Shown: positions 7,129 to 13,967 of the stretch, piece after piece
Layout of the letters: every line of letters starts with the position of its first letter
Numbering within the stretch: position 1 is the first letter of the stretch
Assembly: GCA_034005635.1 (NCBI GenBank)
Contig: JAVEUJ010000018.1
Location: 1 to 26,644 of the forward strand
Direction of reading: 5' to 3'
Origin: JAAZFE01 sp034005635
GTDB lineage: Bacteria > Verrucomicrobiota > Kiritimatiellia > CAIQIC01 > Lenti-01
Length of the DNA stretch: 26,644 bases
Position numbers and translations under genes: made by a program
The notes under the pieces: generated by a model
Seen by the model: only the letters and a program-made list of their open reading frames with translations
Database searches by the model: none
Told to the model about the DNA's origin: nothing

Positions 7129-8799
7129 TTACCAGAGCACCGGTTCGTCGGCTTCGGTGAGCGGGGGCCGCACTGGAGGCAGACGAACGCGCGGGATTAA
7201 GCGCAGCGCCGGGGGGGCTGGTGGCGGCGGGGCGACAGCGGCTGGGGCGAGATTTGCCGCAGGAGGCGGGGGTGGGGCTGGCGGCGCTGGCGGCGGCGCG
7301 CTGGGGACTGGTGGGGCAGAAGCGGGCGCGGGCGGGGCAGGCGAGACTGAACCCTGCCCGTCGCTCAGATCCAGCACACGCCAGGGCAGCCAATCTACCG
7401 GGAGGCCGTCCTTGGATAACTGCGCGCCAACGAACAGACGGGTGGGCGTTCCCAACTGGGCATAGGAAATTCGCAGAATCAGTTCAGTATCGTTACGGGG
7501 TAGCCGTTCAACGGCGGTGGCAGGTAACGGGGTCTTCAAGTCGTGGACCGTAATGCCCTGACGCGGGGTGGTCACAATTTCAATCTTGGGCATGTCGCCG
7601 AACGGAGAGTCGGCGCGCTGGCCAAACAAGTGGACCGTGAGTGTACTGGCCGCCGTCAGCGGTTCGGCACATTCGAACCCCAGTGTCAGATACAGCCCGT
7701 CGCCTGACAGGGATTGCTCAATGAAATGGTTGTCGTGCCCGGCGAGGGCTTGGTTTTCAGCGGCATGTTGTTCAAGTAGAGCCGCCCACGGTTCGGAGAG
7801 ATGCGTGAGTTCTTCTAGCAAGATGTCATCGGGCCGAAAGCGAGACAGATCTTCTTCGGGGATCTTGGCTGAACCGATGCCCTTGGGAAAGGACAAGTCA
7901 GAGACGACGCCAAAGAGTTCGGTCTTGCGGACAAACGACTCCAGATAACCCGGGAAGGCTAAAAACTGGGAGTGATGGCGACGGATAGCGGCCAACTTGT
8001 TGGTGACTTGGAAGGGCGCCAGACCAAATTCCAGCCATGTGGTGCCGTCGTGCAGAAAATAGGGTGGGGCGGCATGGCGCAGGGGCTGGAAATGGCGCGG
8101 TTCGGGCCATTGGGTGAAATGCACGGGGCAGGCCAGAACTTGGGGCGTGACTCCTTCCGCTTCTAGTTCCCCGAGAGCAGCACGGGTAAACAGATACAGC
8201 GCACGATGGTCCGCATTGTGGTCTGCGGGATGGGGGACAACCAGCAGTGTGGGCTGGAAGTCGCGCAGCACGTCCATCAAGTCATCGAGAATATCTTCGC
8301 TGGCATAGGCGGAGCCGGGGGTGAGGGCGCGTTCGTAGGGAACGGCATTAACACGGGTCAGCGCCGAATGAAAGGGAGGGATATCACGCCAGTGGCGTTG
8401 CCAAATTTCATGCGTGCCACCATCCGGGTAGCCTAGAAAAGTAATTTGATTGGTGGAAAGTCCCAACTGGCCAGCGGCGGCGATGGCTTCAATCTGGCGC
8501 CGGGGAGCCATGGAGCGCGCCGTGCCGGGAAGGGGGTCGGGATGTTGGCGAGTGAGTAAATAGGGGATTTCATGGTTTTCGCCCATGGTAAAGAAACACA
8601 CCTGCACCGGCAGGTCGAGGGCGAGGGCCTCTTGGATCAGACCGCCCGCGGCGAGAATATCATCATCGGGATGCGGGGCGAGCACGAGAAGTCGATCGCC
8701 ATCCCCCAGATGCAAGGGGACCATGGCGGCCTCGGCCCAAAGCACAGGCAGGGCAGCGCTGATCGTTAGTAGAATCAAGGTTCTGCGGTACCAGTTCAT
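7129..8799 (-). CDS. Exported PIG-L (LmbE-like) family deacetylase with a proline-rich tail
   Basis: PIG-L/LmbE proteins are zinc-dependent N-acetylglucosaminyl deacetylases. The 556-residue product starts with a signal peptide (about 1-25, charged MNWYRRT then a hydrophobic run ending AEA). The zinc site is visible as APHPDDDILAAGG (41-53, with Asp where many relatives have Glu) and HPADHNADH (190-198). Residues about 220-460 carry an extra domain of unknown role. The tail from about 470 is dominated by Pro and Ala, then an Arg/Pro stretch, suggesting a flexible or wall-spanning segment. The substrate is unknown; a cell-envelope or exported glycan is likely. The gene directly precedes dinB (14-base gap), an odd pairing with no evident functional link. 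The ATG has no clear Shine-Dalgarno. Confidence 0.88.
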   Translation of the reverse strand: MNWYRRTLILLTISAALPVLWAEAAMVPLHLGDGDRLLVLAPHPDDDILAAGGLIQEALALDLPVQVCFFTMGENHEIPYLLTRQHPDPLPGTARSMAPRRQIEAIAAAGQLGLSTNQITFLGYPDGGTHEIWQRHWRDIPPFHSALTRVNAVPYERALTPGSAYASEDILDDLMDVLRDFQPTLLVVPHPADHNADHRALYLFTRAALGELEAEGVTPQVLACPVHFTQWPEPRHFQPLRHAAPPYFLHDGTTWLEFGLAPFQVTNKLAAIRRHHSQFLAFPGYLESFVRKTELFGVVSDLSFPKGIGSAKIPEEDLSRFRPDDILLEELTHLSEPWAALLEQHAAENQALAGHDNHFIEQSLSGDGLYLTLGFECAEPLTAASTLTVHLFGQRADSPFGDMPKIEIVTTPRQGITVHDLKTPLPATAVERLPRNDTELILRISYAQLGTPTRLFVGAQLSKDGLPVDWLPWRVLDLSDGQGSVSPAPPAPASAPPVPSAPPPAPPAPPPPPAANLAPAAVAPPPPAPPALRLIPRVRLPPVRPPLTEADEPVLW

Positions 8800-9148
8800 G
8801 ATGCTGATGAACCGGCCTTCCGCGTCATGGTCTGGTGGTCTGATACAACCGGTGATGGACCTCTGAATTCCACAAGGCGCATTCTACTCCTGCTCCCGCC
8901 TGCAGGCCAAGGCCAAAGATGCCCATGCAAAACAGGGCTGGTGCCGCCGCGGATGTCCTCTCGCGCGGGGCGAGGACTTTCGGCATGCCCCCCCCCCGCA
9001 CAGGTCAGTCGTTGAGTTCTGATCGCACGCCGGAATTGGGGCAGTATACTTATTGCAATATCTATACTCTACACATTGCAATAAGTATAGTTCTGCAGCC
9101 TGCTCTGTTAATGGGGGGGCGCGGCTCGTGAGTGTGTCCGCGCAGTGA
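8800..9148. other. Non-coding gap with a run of ten C and a large inverted repeat
   Basis: No gene is supported in this 349-base gap between pdxA and the PIG-L gene, both read leftwards. It holds a run of ten C (8988-8997) and the inverted repeat at 9045-9089. The promoter of the PIG-L/dinB pair should lie here, but no good -35/-10 pair was found. Confidence 0.6.
9045..9089. repeat. Perfect 15-bp inverted repeat, candidate operator
   Basis: TATACTTATTGCAAT (9045-9059) is repeated inverted as ATTGCAATAAGTATA (9075-9089) around a 15-base spacer that itself contains TATACT. Each arm ends in the 8-bp palindrome ATTGCAAT. The element is AT-rich in GC-rich surroundings. No T run follows on either strand, which argues against an intrinsic terminator and for a protein-binding site. 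Confidence 0.75.
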
Positions 9149-10138
9149 TCAGGCCCAGGGATTCGGGCGGACGGCGAGGCGGGCCGCCCAGTCGAGGGCG
9201 GCGCGGGTGCTAGCGGGATTGGCTTTGTTTTTCCCTGCTAGATCGAAGGCGGTGCCGTGATCGGGGCTGGTGCGGATGATCGGCAGGCCGAGGGTCAGGT
9301 TAACACCGGAATCGAACGACAGCATTTTCAAGGGGGCGAGGCCTTGGTCGTGATACATCGCCACCACGGCATCGTAGGTCCCAGCCAAATGCTGATAGAA
9401 AAGACTATCGGCAGGAATCGGGCCAGTGACATTCCATCGTTTGCGGCGGGCGCGAGCGATGGCCGGGGCAATGATTGTTTGTTCTTCGGTGCCGATGGCG
9501 CCGCCATCGCCGGCGTGGGGATTGAGTCCGCAGACGCCAATTCGTGCGCGCTCGAATCCCATCCAGGGCAGCGCGAGCGCCAGCATCTCGATGGCCTCAA
9601 AGACAACATCAGGCGTGAGGGCAGCGGCGACGTGGCGCAGTGGCAGATGGCGGGTGGCCAGAACGACGCGCAGTTTCTCGCCAAAGAGCATCATGGCATA
9701 GCGCGAGGTGGCGGTGAGCTGAGCCAGTAGTTCGGTATGGCCGGGGGCGTTGATTCCCGCTAGTTGAAAGCCTTCCTTGCAGATTGGGGCGGTGACGATG
9801 GCATCAAGAGAGCCCTGCTGTGCTGCGGCTGTGGCGGCCAAGATATAGTGGTAGGCCGCGCGGGCGGCATCGGCCCGGATTTTGCCGGGGCGGGCCTTGG
9901 GGGCGGGCGCGGGATTGGGGGACCACGTGGCGCAGCGAGGCAGGGGGGCATCCAACGTGAGGATTTCCGGCGGGCATAGGCAGCCGAGTTGGCTGGCCGT
10001 TCGTTCCCATATCGTACGGTGGCCAATTAGCACAAGACGGCGCTGGGCGGGGTGGCGTTGGAGCGCCGTGCGAAGGACGACTTCCGGTCCAATACCGTTT
10101 GAATCGCCGGCTGTGAGTCCGATGGCGATGGGGGGCAT
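9149..10138 (-). CDS. pdxA: 4-hydroxythreonine-4-phosphate dehydrogenase
   Basis: PdxA oxidises 4-phosphohydroxy-L-threonine in the DXP-dependent pathway to pyridoxal phosphate. The 329-residue length equals that of the Escherichia coli enzyme. The N-terminal signature GLTAGDSNGIGPEV is at 7-20. The three metal-binding histidines are in APGHTELLA (His134), LPLRHVAAAL (His169) and MYHDQGLAPLK (His263). NPHAGDGG (206-213) carries Asp where many relatives have Glu. The ATG at 10138 is chosen over an upstream extension because the family N-terminus begins here and GAGGT lies about eight bases before it. The gene starts 10 bases after the stop of the surA-like gene, so the two form one operon, as surA-pdxA do in Enterobacteria. 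Confidence 0.96.
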   Translation of the reverse strand: MPPIAIGLTAGDSNGIGPEVVLRTALQRHPAQRRLVLIGHRTIWERTASQLGCLCPPEILTLDAPLPRCATWSPNPAPAPKARPGKIRADAARAAYHYILAATAAAQQGSLDAIVTAPICKEGFQLAGINAPGHTELLAQLTATSRYAMMLFGEKLRVVLATRHLPLRHVAAALTPDVVFEAIEMLALALPWMGFERARIGVCGLNPHAGDGGAIGTEEQTIIAPAIARARRKRWNVTGPIPADSLFYQHLAGTYDAVVAMYHDQGLAPLKMLSFDSGVNLTLGLPIIRTSPDHGTAFDLAGKNKANPASTRAALDWAARLAVRPNPWA

Positions 10139-10148
10139 GGCGCGCACC

Positions 10149-11108
10149 TCAGTCGAACAGATCGTGAGTGAAAAGTTGGACGAAGTATTTGGAGCGCAGG
10201 GAGTCGATCCAGATACGGCCAAGGCGTTCGAATTCCGATTGGCGCAGATCGCGTTCGAGATCGGCTGCGGCGTCGGCGAACGGCAGCACATGGGCCGCCT
10301 CGCGTTCGAGGAGCTTGACGAGGTAGAGGCTGTCCGCAAGTTCGATGGGCCCTGCCACTGCGCCGGGGCTGAGATCGGCGATCGCGCTGCGGATGCTGGT
10401 GTTGAGGGTGGCGGCATCGAACCACTCGGGATCGGCGAGGGTGCCAGGTGCCGTGTCCAAGGTCAGGTCGCCGGCTGTGAGGTGTTGCTGCAGAGTCCGG
10501 GCACGCTCCAAGGCGGTTTCCAAAGATTCAGATTTCTCGCGTGCTGGAAGCACTAGGGTGCGCAGGTGGACACGCTCTGGCTGCGCGTAGGTGTCGCGAT
10601 TGCGGTCGTAGGCCAGTTGGAGGTCCAAGGGGGTGATCAGGATCTTGGCATACACTTCCTGACGCCGCATGTATTGAACGATGAGCTGGTCTTTCATCTG
10701 CTTGCGCCATTCACTGAACGTCAGGCGGTCCGCGGCCAATGCCCGCAGAAAAGCCGCGCGGTCGTTATTGAACTGTTCGTGGATAACGGAGTTGATGTGG
10801 TCTTCGATGGCGCGGTCGGGCAGTACCCCGCCCTGCGAGTCAAACGCCTGCAGGATGAGTTCAGACTCGACTAGCCGATCGCGGACGGCCTGATATTCCT
10901 CGGTCAGGCGCTGACGGAGTTCGGCACCGTCATATTGCGCGACCAGACGTTCTTGCGTTCGTTGCATGGCGGCGAGAACATCGCCCACGGTGATGACCTT
11001 GCCATTGACAAGGGCGGCATAGCTGTCGAGCAGCATGCCGGTTTTAGGAGGAGCAGAATAGGCGGCACAGCCGCAGGTCAAAGCCAGGAGCAGGAGGATT
11101 CGCTTCAT
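10149..11108 (-). CDS. SurA-like periplasmic chaperone / parvulin-type protein
   Basis: SurA-type proteins bind unfolded outer-membrane proteins in the periplasm. The 319-residue product begins with a signal peptide (MKRILLLLALTCGCAAYSA). A SurA_N-like helical region follows (about 28-165; AALVNGKVITVGDVLAAM is typical of the start of this domain). The C-terminal half resembles a parvulin (PpiC) domain, ending in a DLSPGAVAGPIELADSLYLVKLLERE stretch matching the family's 'GxVSxPV...YxxxKL' pattern. The usual GGxLG active-site region is poorly preserved, so it may be a chaperone without isomerase activity. The gene is upstream of pdxA (10-base gap). Its ATG is preceded by seven C on the coding strand and no Shine-Dalgarno. 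Assignment to surA itself is likely from the gene order but not proved. Confidence 0.82.
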   Translation of the reverse strand: MKRILLLLALTCGCAAYSAPPKTGMLLDSYAALVNGKVITVGDVLAAMQRTQERLVAQYDGAELRQRLTEEYQAVRDRLVESELILQAFDSQGGVLPDRAIEDHINSVIHEQFNNDRAAFLRALAADRLTFSEWRKQMKDQLIVQYMRRQEVYAKILITPLDLQLAYDRNRDTYAQPERVHLRTLVLPAREKSESLETALERARTLQQHLTAGDLTLDTAPGTLADPEWFDAATLNTSIRSAIADLSPGAVAGPIELADSLYLVKLLEREAAHVLPFADAAADLERDLRQSEFERLGRIWIDSLRSKYFVQLFTHDLFD

Positions 11109-11190
11109 GGGGGGGAATCATAGGGCAAGCGGAGTGGGCTGGCAAGGATGCGGATTGAATAGATTGAGGGGCTAGGGTAAGCTTTTATCT
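11109..11190. promoter_or_regulatory. Divergent promoter region between the surA-like gene and the secreted-protein gene
   Basis: These 82 bases separate two genes read in opposite directions and must hold both promoters. I could not identify convincing -35/-10 pairs. Confidence 0.4.
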
Positions 11191-12411
11191 ATGAGAAGGT
11201 GCGGGTTCAACTGGAGTGTTAGCGCACTGCTGCTAGGGTTGGCGGTGGGTGCGGGGGGGGCGACTATCCCCGTGTACCGCGAGTATTCGTGCCCGATCCA
11301 GCTCTATGATGATCGCGGGGGGCGAACGAGTTTCGATGGCGAAGCGCCTGACCGACTGGCTTGGCAGTTGCTGAGAGACACCCAAGCTCAGGATGGTTTG
11401 ATGGGCCGTGAAGCGCCGTTGGGCTTGGACTTTAAGTCCGGGGAGTCGGTCTTTGGGCTGATGTCGCGGGTATCGGTTGGAGGCCCACAACCGTTGTCGG
11501 CACGCGAAGATGGCGATCGGCGCCGTTCCAGCGACAAGGCCTCCGACCGGAACTGGCTGATGCAGAGTCTGTCATTGCCGACCCTGGGAGATAAGGCTAG
11601 CAATACCGTCGGAGCGGCCCAGTCTGGGAGTAAAGTTGTGGATACGGGGTGGGGCTGGCTGGCAGACGAAGTGACAGGAGTCGCTGCGGGGGGGGCTGGC
11701 CAAACCGCTAATCAAGACTGGACAGATGGCGAGGCCGGGGGGGCCTGGAGTCCGGATATGCGGAATCCATTTACGGGACAATCCGGTGCAGCGACGACCG
11801 AACGGGTAGCCGGAATTCCATCTCAGCAAGGTCCCTCCGGGGGGAAAGAATCTCAAGCTCAGGAGCGGTCGGTGGGCTTGGCGCGGGACCCCGTTGGAGG
11901 TGGAGCACGCGATGGCTCCCAACCCATGGATTTCGGACAAACAAACCTGAAGCCCGATGGGGTGGCTCCTGCACCCATGAGCCAAACTCGCGAGATGCTA
12001 TCGGATTTACTAGTCTCGACTAAGACCGACCGAATGCCGTGGCAAGATGCGGCGGATCAGCGCACCGCCCGGGAAAGCCCAATCGGGCTTGGTGGCCGTC
12101 CGGTTGGAAGCCAGTCAGCCATCACCAGGACGGAACCATTTTCCCGTGGTGGCGGGGAGTCGTCCTGGTCTTCTCAGCGTAGCCCGATGACCGGTTCCGG
12201 TGGGGCGGGCCCCACTGCCCCAGGGAGCGGCGCGGCTCCCGTGTTCCGGGCCAACTGGCAGGGAGGCTGGAATGCGTCACCGTCTCTGGGATCGGGATGG
12301 CCGTCCTATGGGGGCAGGGCGAATCCGGTGCCAACGCCTGTTGCGCCTCCCGTGACTCGGGCACCGCCGGTATTTCCGGCCAATGCGGGGATCAAACCTG
12401 GCTGGTATTAG
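11191..12411 (+). CDS. Secreted Gly/Ser/Pro-rich protein of unknown function
   Basis: I do not recognise this 406-residue protein. It starts with a clear signal peptide (about 1-24, hydrophobic SALLLGLAVGAGGA). The first ~100 residues (IPVYREYSCPIQLYDDRGGR onward) look more ordered. The remainder is low-complexity, rich in Gly, Ser, Gln, Pro and Ala, ending in a Pro-rich tail (PVPTPVAPPVTRAPPVFP). There are no membrane segments after the signal and no catalytic motif, so it may be a surface or matrix protein. Codon use, a single long frame and the signal peptide support a real gene. The reading frame contains three G tracts of 7-8 bases (11253-11260, 11688-11695 and near 11737) that could slip. 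It is divergent from the surA-pdxA operon. Confidence 0.7.
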   Translation: MRRCGFNWSVSALLLGLAVGAGGATIPVYREYSCPIQLYDDRGGRTSFDGEAPDRLAWQLLRDTQAQDGLMGREAPLGLDFKSGESVFGLMSRVSVGGPQPLSAREDGDRRRSSDKASDRNWLMQSLSLPTLGDKASNTVGAAQSGSKVVDTGWGWLADEVTGVAAGGAGQTANQDWTDGEAGGAWSPDMRNPFTGQSGAATTERVAGIPSQQGPSGGKESQAQERSVGLARDPVGGGARDGSQPMDFGQTNLKPDGVAPAPMSQTREMLSDLLVSTKTDRMPWQDAADQRTARESPIGLGGRPVGSQSAITRTEPFSRGGGESSWSSQRSPMTGSGGAGPTAPGSGAAPVFRANWQGGWNASPSLGSGWPSYGGRANPVPTPVAPPVTRAPPVFPANAGIKPGWY

Positions 12412-12483
12412 GACGCCTCCTCTCTATGCAACCAAGCCGCCTGTGCCAAAAATCGCCATCACGAACGGGACGCAATCGCTTTT

Positions 12484-12512
12484 GTGGCTTGCTTTTGCTT
12501 GCTTTTGCTTGA
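12484..12512. repeat. Short tandem repeat with CTTGCTTTTG units
   Basis: GCTTGCTTTTGCTTGCTTTT and following bases form nearly three tandem 10-bp units in the gap between the secreted-protein gene and the ispD-like gene. Nothing else coding is seen in 12412-12616. Confidence 0.7.
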
Positions 12513-12519
12513 CGAAACA

Positions 12520-12548
12520 CAAAAAACTCTTCAGACTATATGAAGAGT
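12520..12548 (-). terminator. Hairpin with a U run on the minus strand
   Basis: ACTCTTCA (12526-12533) and TGAAGAGT (12541-12548) form an 8-bp stem with a 7-base loop. Read on the minus strand it is followed by six T, the shape of an intrinsic terminator, yet no minus-strand gene lies to its right. On the plus strand the stem sits in the leader of the ispD-like gene. The stem is AT-rich, so strength is doubtful. Confidence 0.4.
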
Positions 12549-12616
12549 AGTAGGGCTCAAGCTGGTGGCTGAATCTGTCTTTTAGTACTAGCGGCTCCCG
12601 AGAGGAAAAATCACAG

Positions 12617-13294
12617 ATGAAACACGTAACCTGGGGCTTGGTGATGGCCACCGGCCGAGCCGAAAAAATTTCGTCGGCCATTGAAACACCCTTTCTCTAT
12701 TTAAATGACCGACCGGTATTGGCCTATTCGCTGGCGGCCTTCATGCAATGTGCTGAGATTGAGGGCATCATCGTGGTCATCCCGCGCGAACGAGCGGAAA
12801 GTGTCCTGGGTCTGGTGCAAATGCTGGGTCTCTCCAAGGTCAAGAAAATCGTGGTGGGTGGCACGCGACGCTCCGTAGCCATGGCGTTGGGCCTCGAACA
12901 TATGCACGACGACGTGAAATGGGTGTGTGTCCATGATGCCTCGCGCCCGATGGTGACACCGGCGCAAATTACCGAGACGGTCAAGTGCGCCTGGCGGAAT
13001 GGCTCGGGCGTGATGACCACCGAGATTGGCGATCCCGTGGTGGCGGCAAACCGGAACAGGATCGAGTCGCGGATGGACGGTCGCGCGTGGGCGATTATCT
13101 CGCCGCAAGCCTATTCACGCGAGGTGCTCGACACGGTGTATCCCCAGATCGCCAAGAACCGCAAAAATCATGCGGATGACTTAGAGGCGGTCATGTCCGT
13201 GGGCGTGGAGCCCCGCCTGATTCCCAGTGCGACGATCTCCCTGCGCATCCAGTCCGCCGATGATTTGGCTCCGGCGTTGGCCTTGATGAAATAA
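12617..13294 (+). CDS. Divergent IspD-like nucleotidyltransferase
   Basis: The fold matches 2-C-methyl-D-erythritol 4-phosphate cytidylyltransferase (IspD) over the whole 225 residues. Visible matches are a GLVMATG start, NDRPVLAYSL, HDASRPMVTP (106-115, with the conserved Asp107), ISPQAYSREVL (161-171), an acidic ADDLEAV segment and a C-terminal SLRIQSADDL. The N-terminal nucleotide-binding loop is altered: counting from the Gly, Escherichia coli Arg20 corresponds to Lys17 and the catalytic Lys27 to Thr24, in ETPFL instead of PKQYL. It may therefore be a paralogue with another substrate, or weakly active. The ATG is preceded by GAGAGG about 11 bases away. The gene stands alone, upstream of HU. 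Confidence 0.75.
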   Translation: MKHVTWGLVMATGRAEKISSAIETPFLYLNDRPVLAYSLAAFMQCAEIEGIIVVIPRERAESVLGLVQMLGLSKVKKIVVGGTRRSVAMALGLEHMHDDVKWVCVHDASRPMVTPAQITETVKCAWRNGSGVMTTEIGDPVVAANRNRIESRMDGRAWAIISPQAYSREVLDTVYPQIAKNRKNHADDLEAVMSVGVEPRLIPSATISLRIQSADDLAPALALMK

Positions 13295-13343
13295 TGTACG
13301 GGGTCTGCTAATAGAAATATGTAGCGGGGCTAAGGAAATTAGA

Positions 13344-13372
13344 TTGCATTCCAATGTGAAATGGCGCATAAC
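13344..13372 (+). promoter_or_regulatory. Candidate promoter of the HU gene
   Basis: TTGCAT (13344-13349) and CATAAC (13367-13372) are 17 bases apart, each a 4/6 match to consensus. Transcription would start near 13379, leaving a ~65-base leader that ends in a strong AAGGAG ribosome-binding site (13431-13436). Confidence 0.45.
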
Positions 13373-13445
13373 GCGCAACATGGATTGGGCAAGTGAACGG
13401 AAAACCCATCTCAAAAATAACAGAAGAAACAAGGAGTAATTGGAT

Positions 13446-13742
13446 ATGGTAAAAGCGACAGCAAAGGCGATGACAAAGAGCCAAATCGTGACAGCGGTGG
13501 CTGAAAAGGCCGACATCAGCAAAAAGCAGGCGGGCGCGGCGCTGGAAGCCTTGGCGGCGTTGGCGTACAAGAATGCCAAGAACGGCTTCACTCTTCCTGG
13601 GTTGGGCAAGTTGGTGCTGGTTAGCCGCAAGGCGCGCATGGGCCGTAACCCCGCCACCGGCGAAACGATCAAGATCGCGGCCAAGAAGGTCGTCAAGTTC
13701 CGCGTGGCGAAAGCCGCCAAGGATGCGATCCTGCAGAAGTAA
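13446..13742 (+). CDS. HU/IHF-family nucleoid DNA-binding protein
   Basis: HU-type proteins bind and bend DNA as dimers in the nucleoid. The 98-residue product has the family layout: an N-terminal helical dimerisation part (MTKSQIVTAVAEKADISKKQAGAALE, split here by helix turns), then the beta arm with GFTLPGLGKLVLVSRKARMGRNPATGE, and a C-terminal KVVKFRVAKAAKDAI helix. RNPATGE is the classical arm-tip motif. The N-terminus carries a few extra Lys/Ala residues, as in PVC-group homologues. The ATG at 13446 is chosen because AAGGAG lies nine bases before it; an in-frame TTG at 13440 is too close to that site. A strong terminator follows, so the gene is probably a highly expressed single transcript. 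Confidence 0.95.
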   Translation: MVKATAKAMTKSQIVTAVAEKADISKKQAGAALEALAALAYKNAKNGFTLPGLGKLVLVSRKARMGRNPATGETIKIAAKKVVKFRVAKAAKDAILQK

Positions 13743-13762
13743 CATCATCCCAAGATGATGAC

Positions 13763-13790
13763 AAAGCCGCGGCGAATGCCGCGGCTTTTT
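13763..13790 (+). terminator. Intrinsic terminator of the HU gene
   Basis: AAAGCCGCGGC (13763-13773) pairs perfectly with GCCGCGGCTTT (13778-13788) around GAAT, followed by T. A weaker hairpin, CATCAT/ATGATG (13743-13760), sits between it and the stop codon. Confidence 0.93.
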
Positions 13791-13863
13791 GTTGCCCGGG
13801 TGTCGTGTGCAGACCGATGCCGGAAGAAGAGTGCGCGCGTACGCCCTGAGGTCGCGACACCGT

Positions 13864-13942
13864 GTTCCACGCTGTGGATCCCGCAGGCGCGGGACCATAG
13901 CAGGGAACATTCAGGAAAAAGTTTTCCATAGCATGGAAAACT
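13864..13942. repeat. Cluster of three palindromes upstream of uvrC
   Basis: Three hairpins follow each other: TCCAC/GTGGA with loop GCT (13866-13878), CCCGC/GCGGG with loop AGGC (13880-13893), and AGTTTTCCAT/ATGGAAAACT with loop AGC (13920-13942). The last shares 18 of 19 bases (13926-13944) with 5805-5823, and the first is a weaker version of the same TTCCA-n-TGGAA pattern. No T run follows any of them. Confidence 0.75.
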
Positions 13943-13967
13943 CATTGGAATCTGGTAACGTGTAACC

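Noticed and set aside
7115..7393. N-terminal extension of DinB
   Set aside because: It overlaps the PIG-L gene and encodes Ala/Pro/Arg-rich sequence out of frame with that protein's tail; a GTG with GGAGG at the family N-terminus is the better start.
7157..7465. Gly-rich open frame on the plus strand
   Set aside because: It is the antisense reading of the proline-rich tail of the PIG-L protein.
10139..10417. N-terminal extension of PdxA
   Set aside because: It overlaps the end of the surA-like gene and has no homology; the ATG at 10138 gives the exact family length with a good ribosome-binding site.
11052..11108. Lipobox in the SurA-like signal peptide
   Set aside because: The cysteines in LTCGC do not have the usual small or aliphatic residues at -3 to -1; an ordinary signal peptide ending at AYSA fits better.
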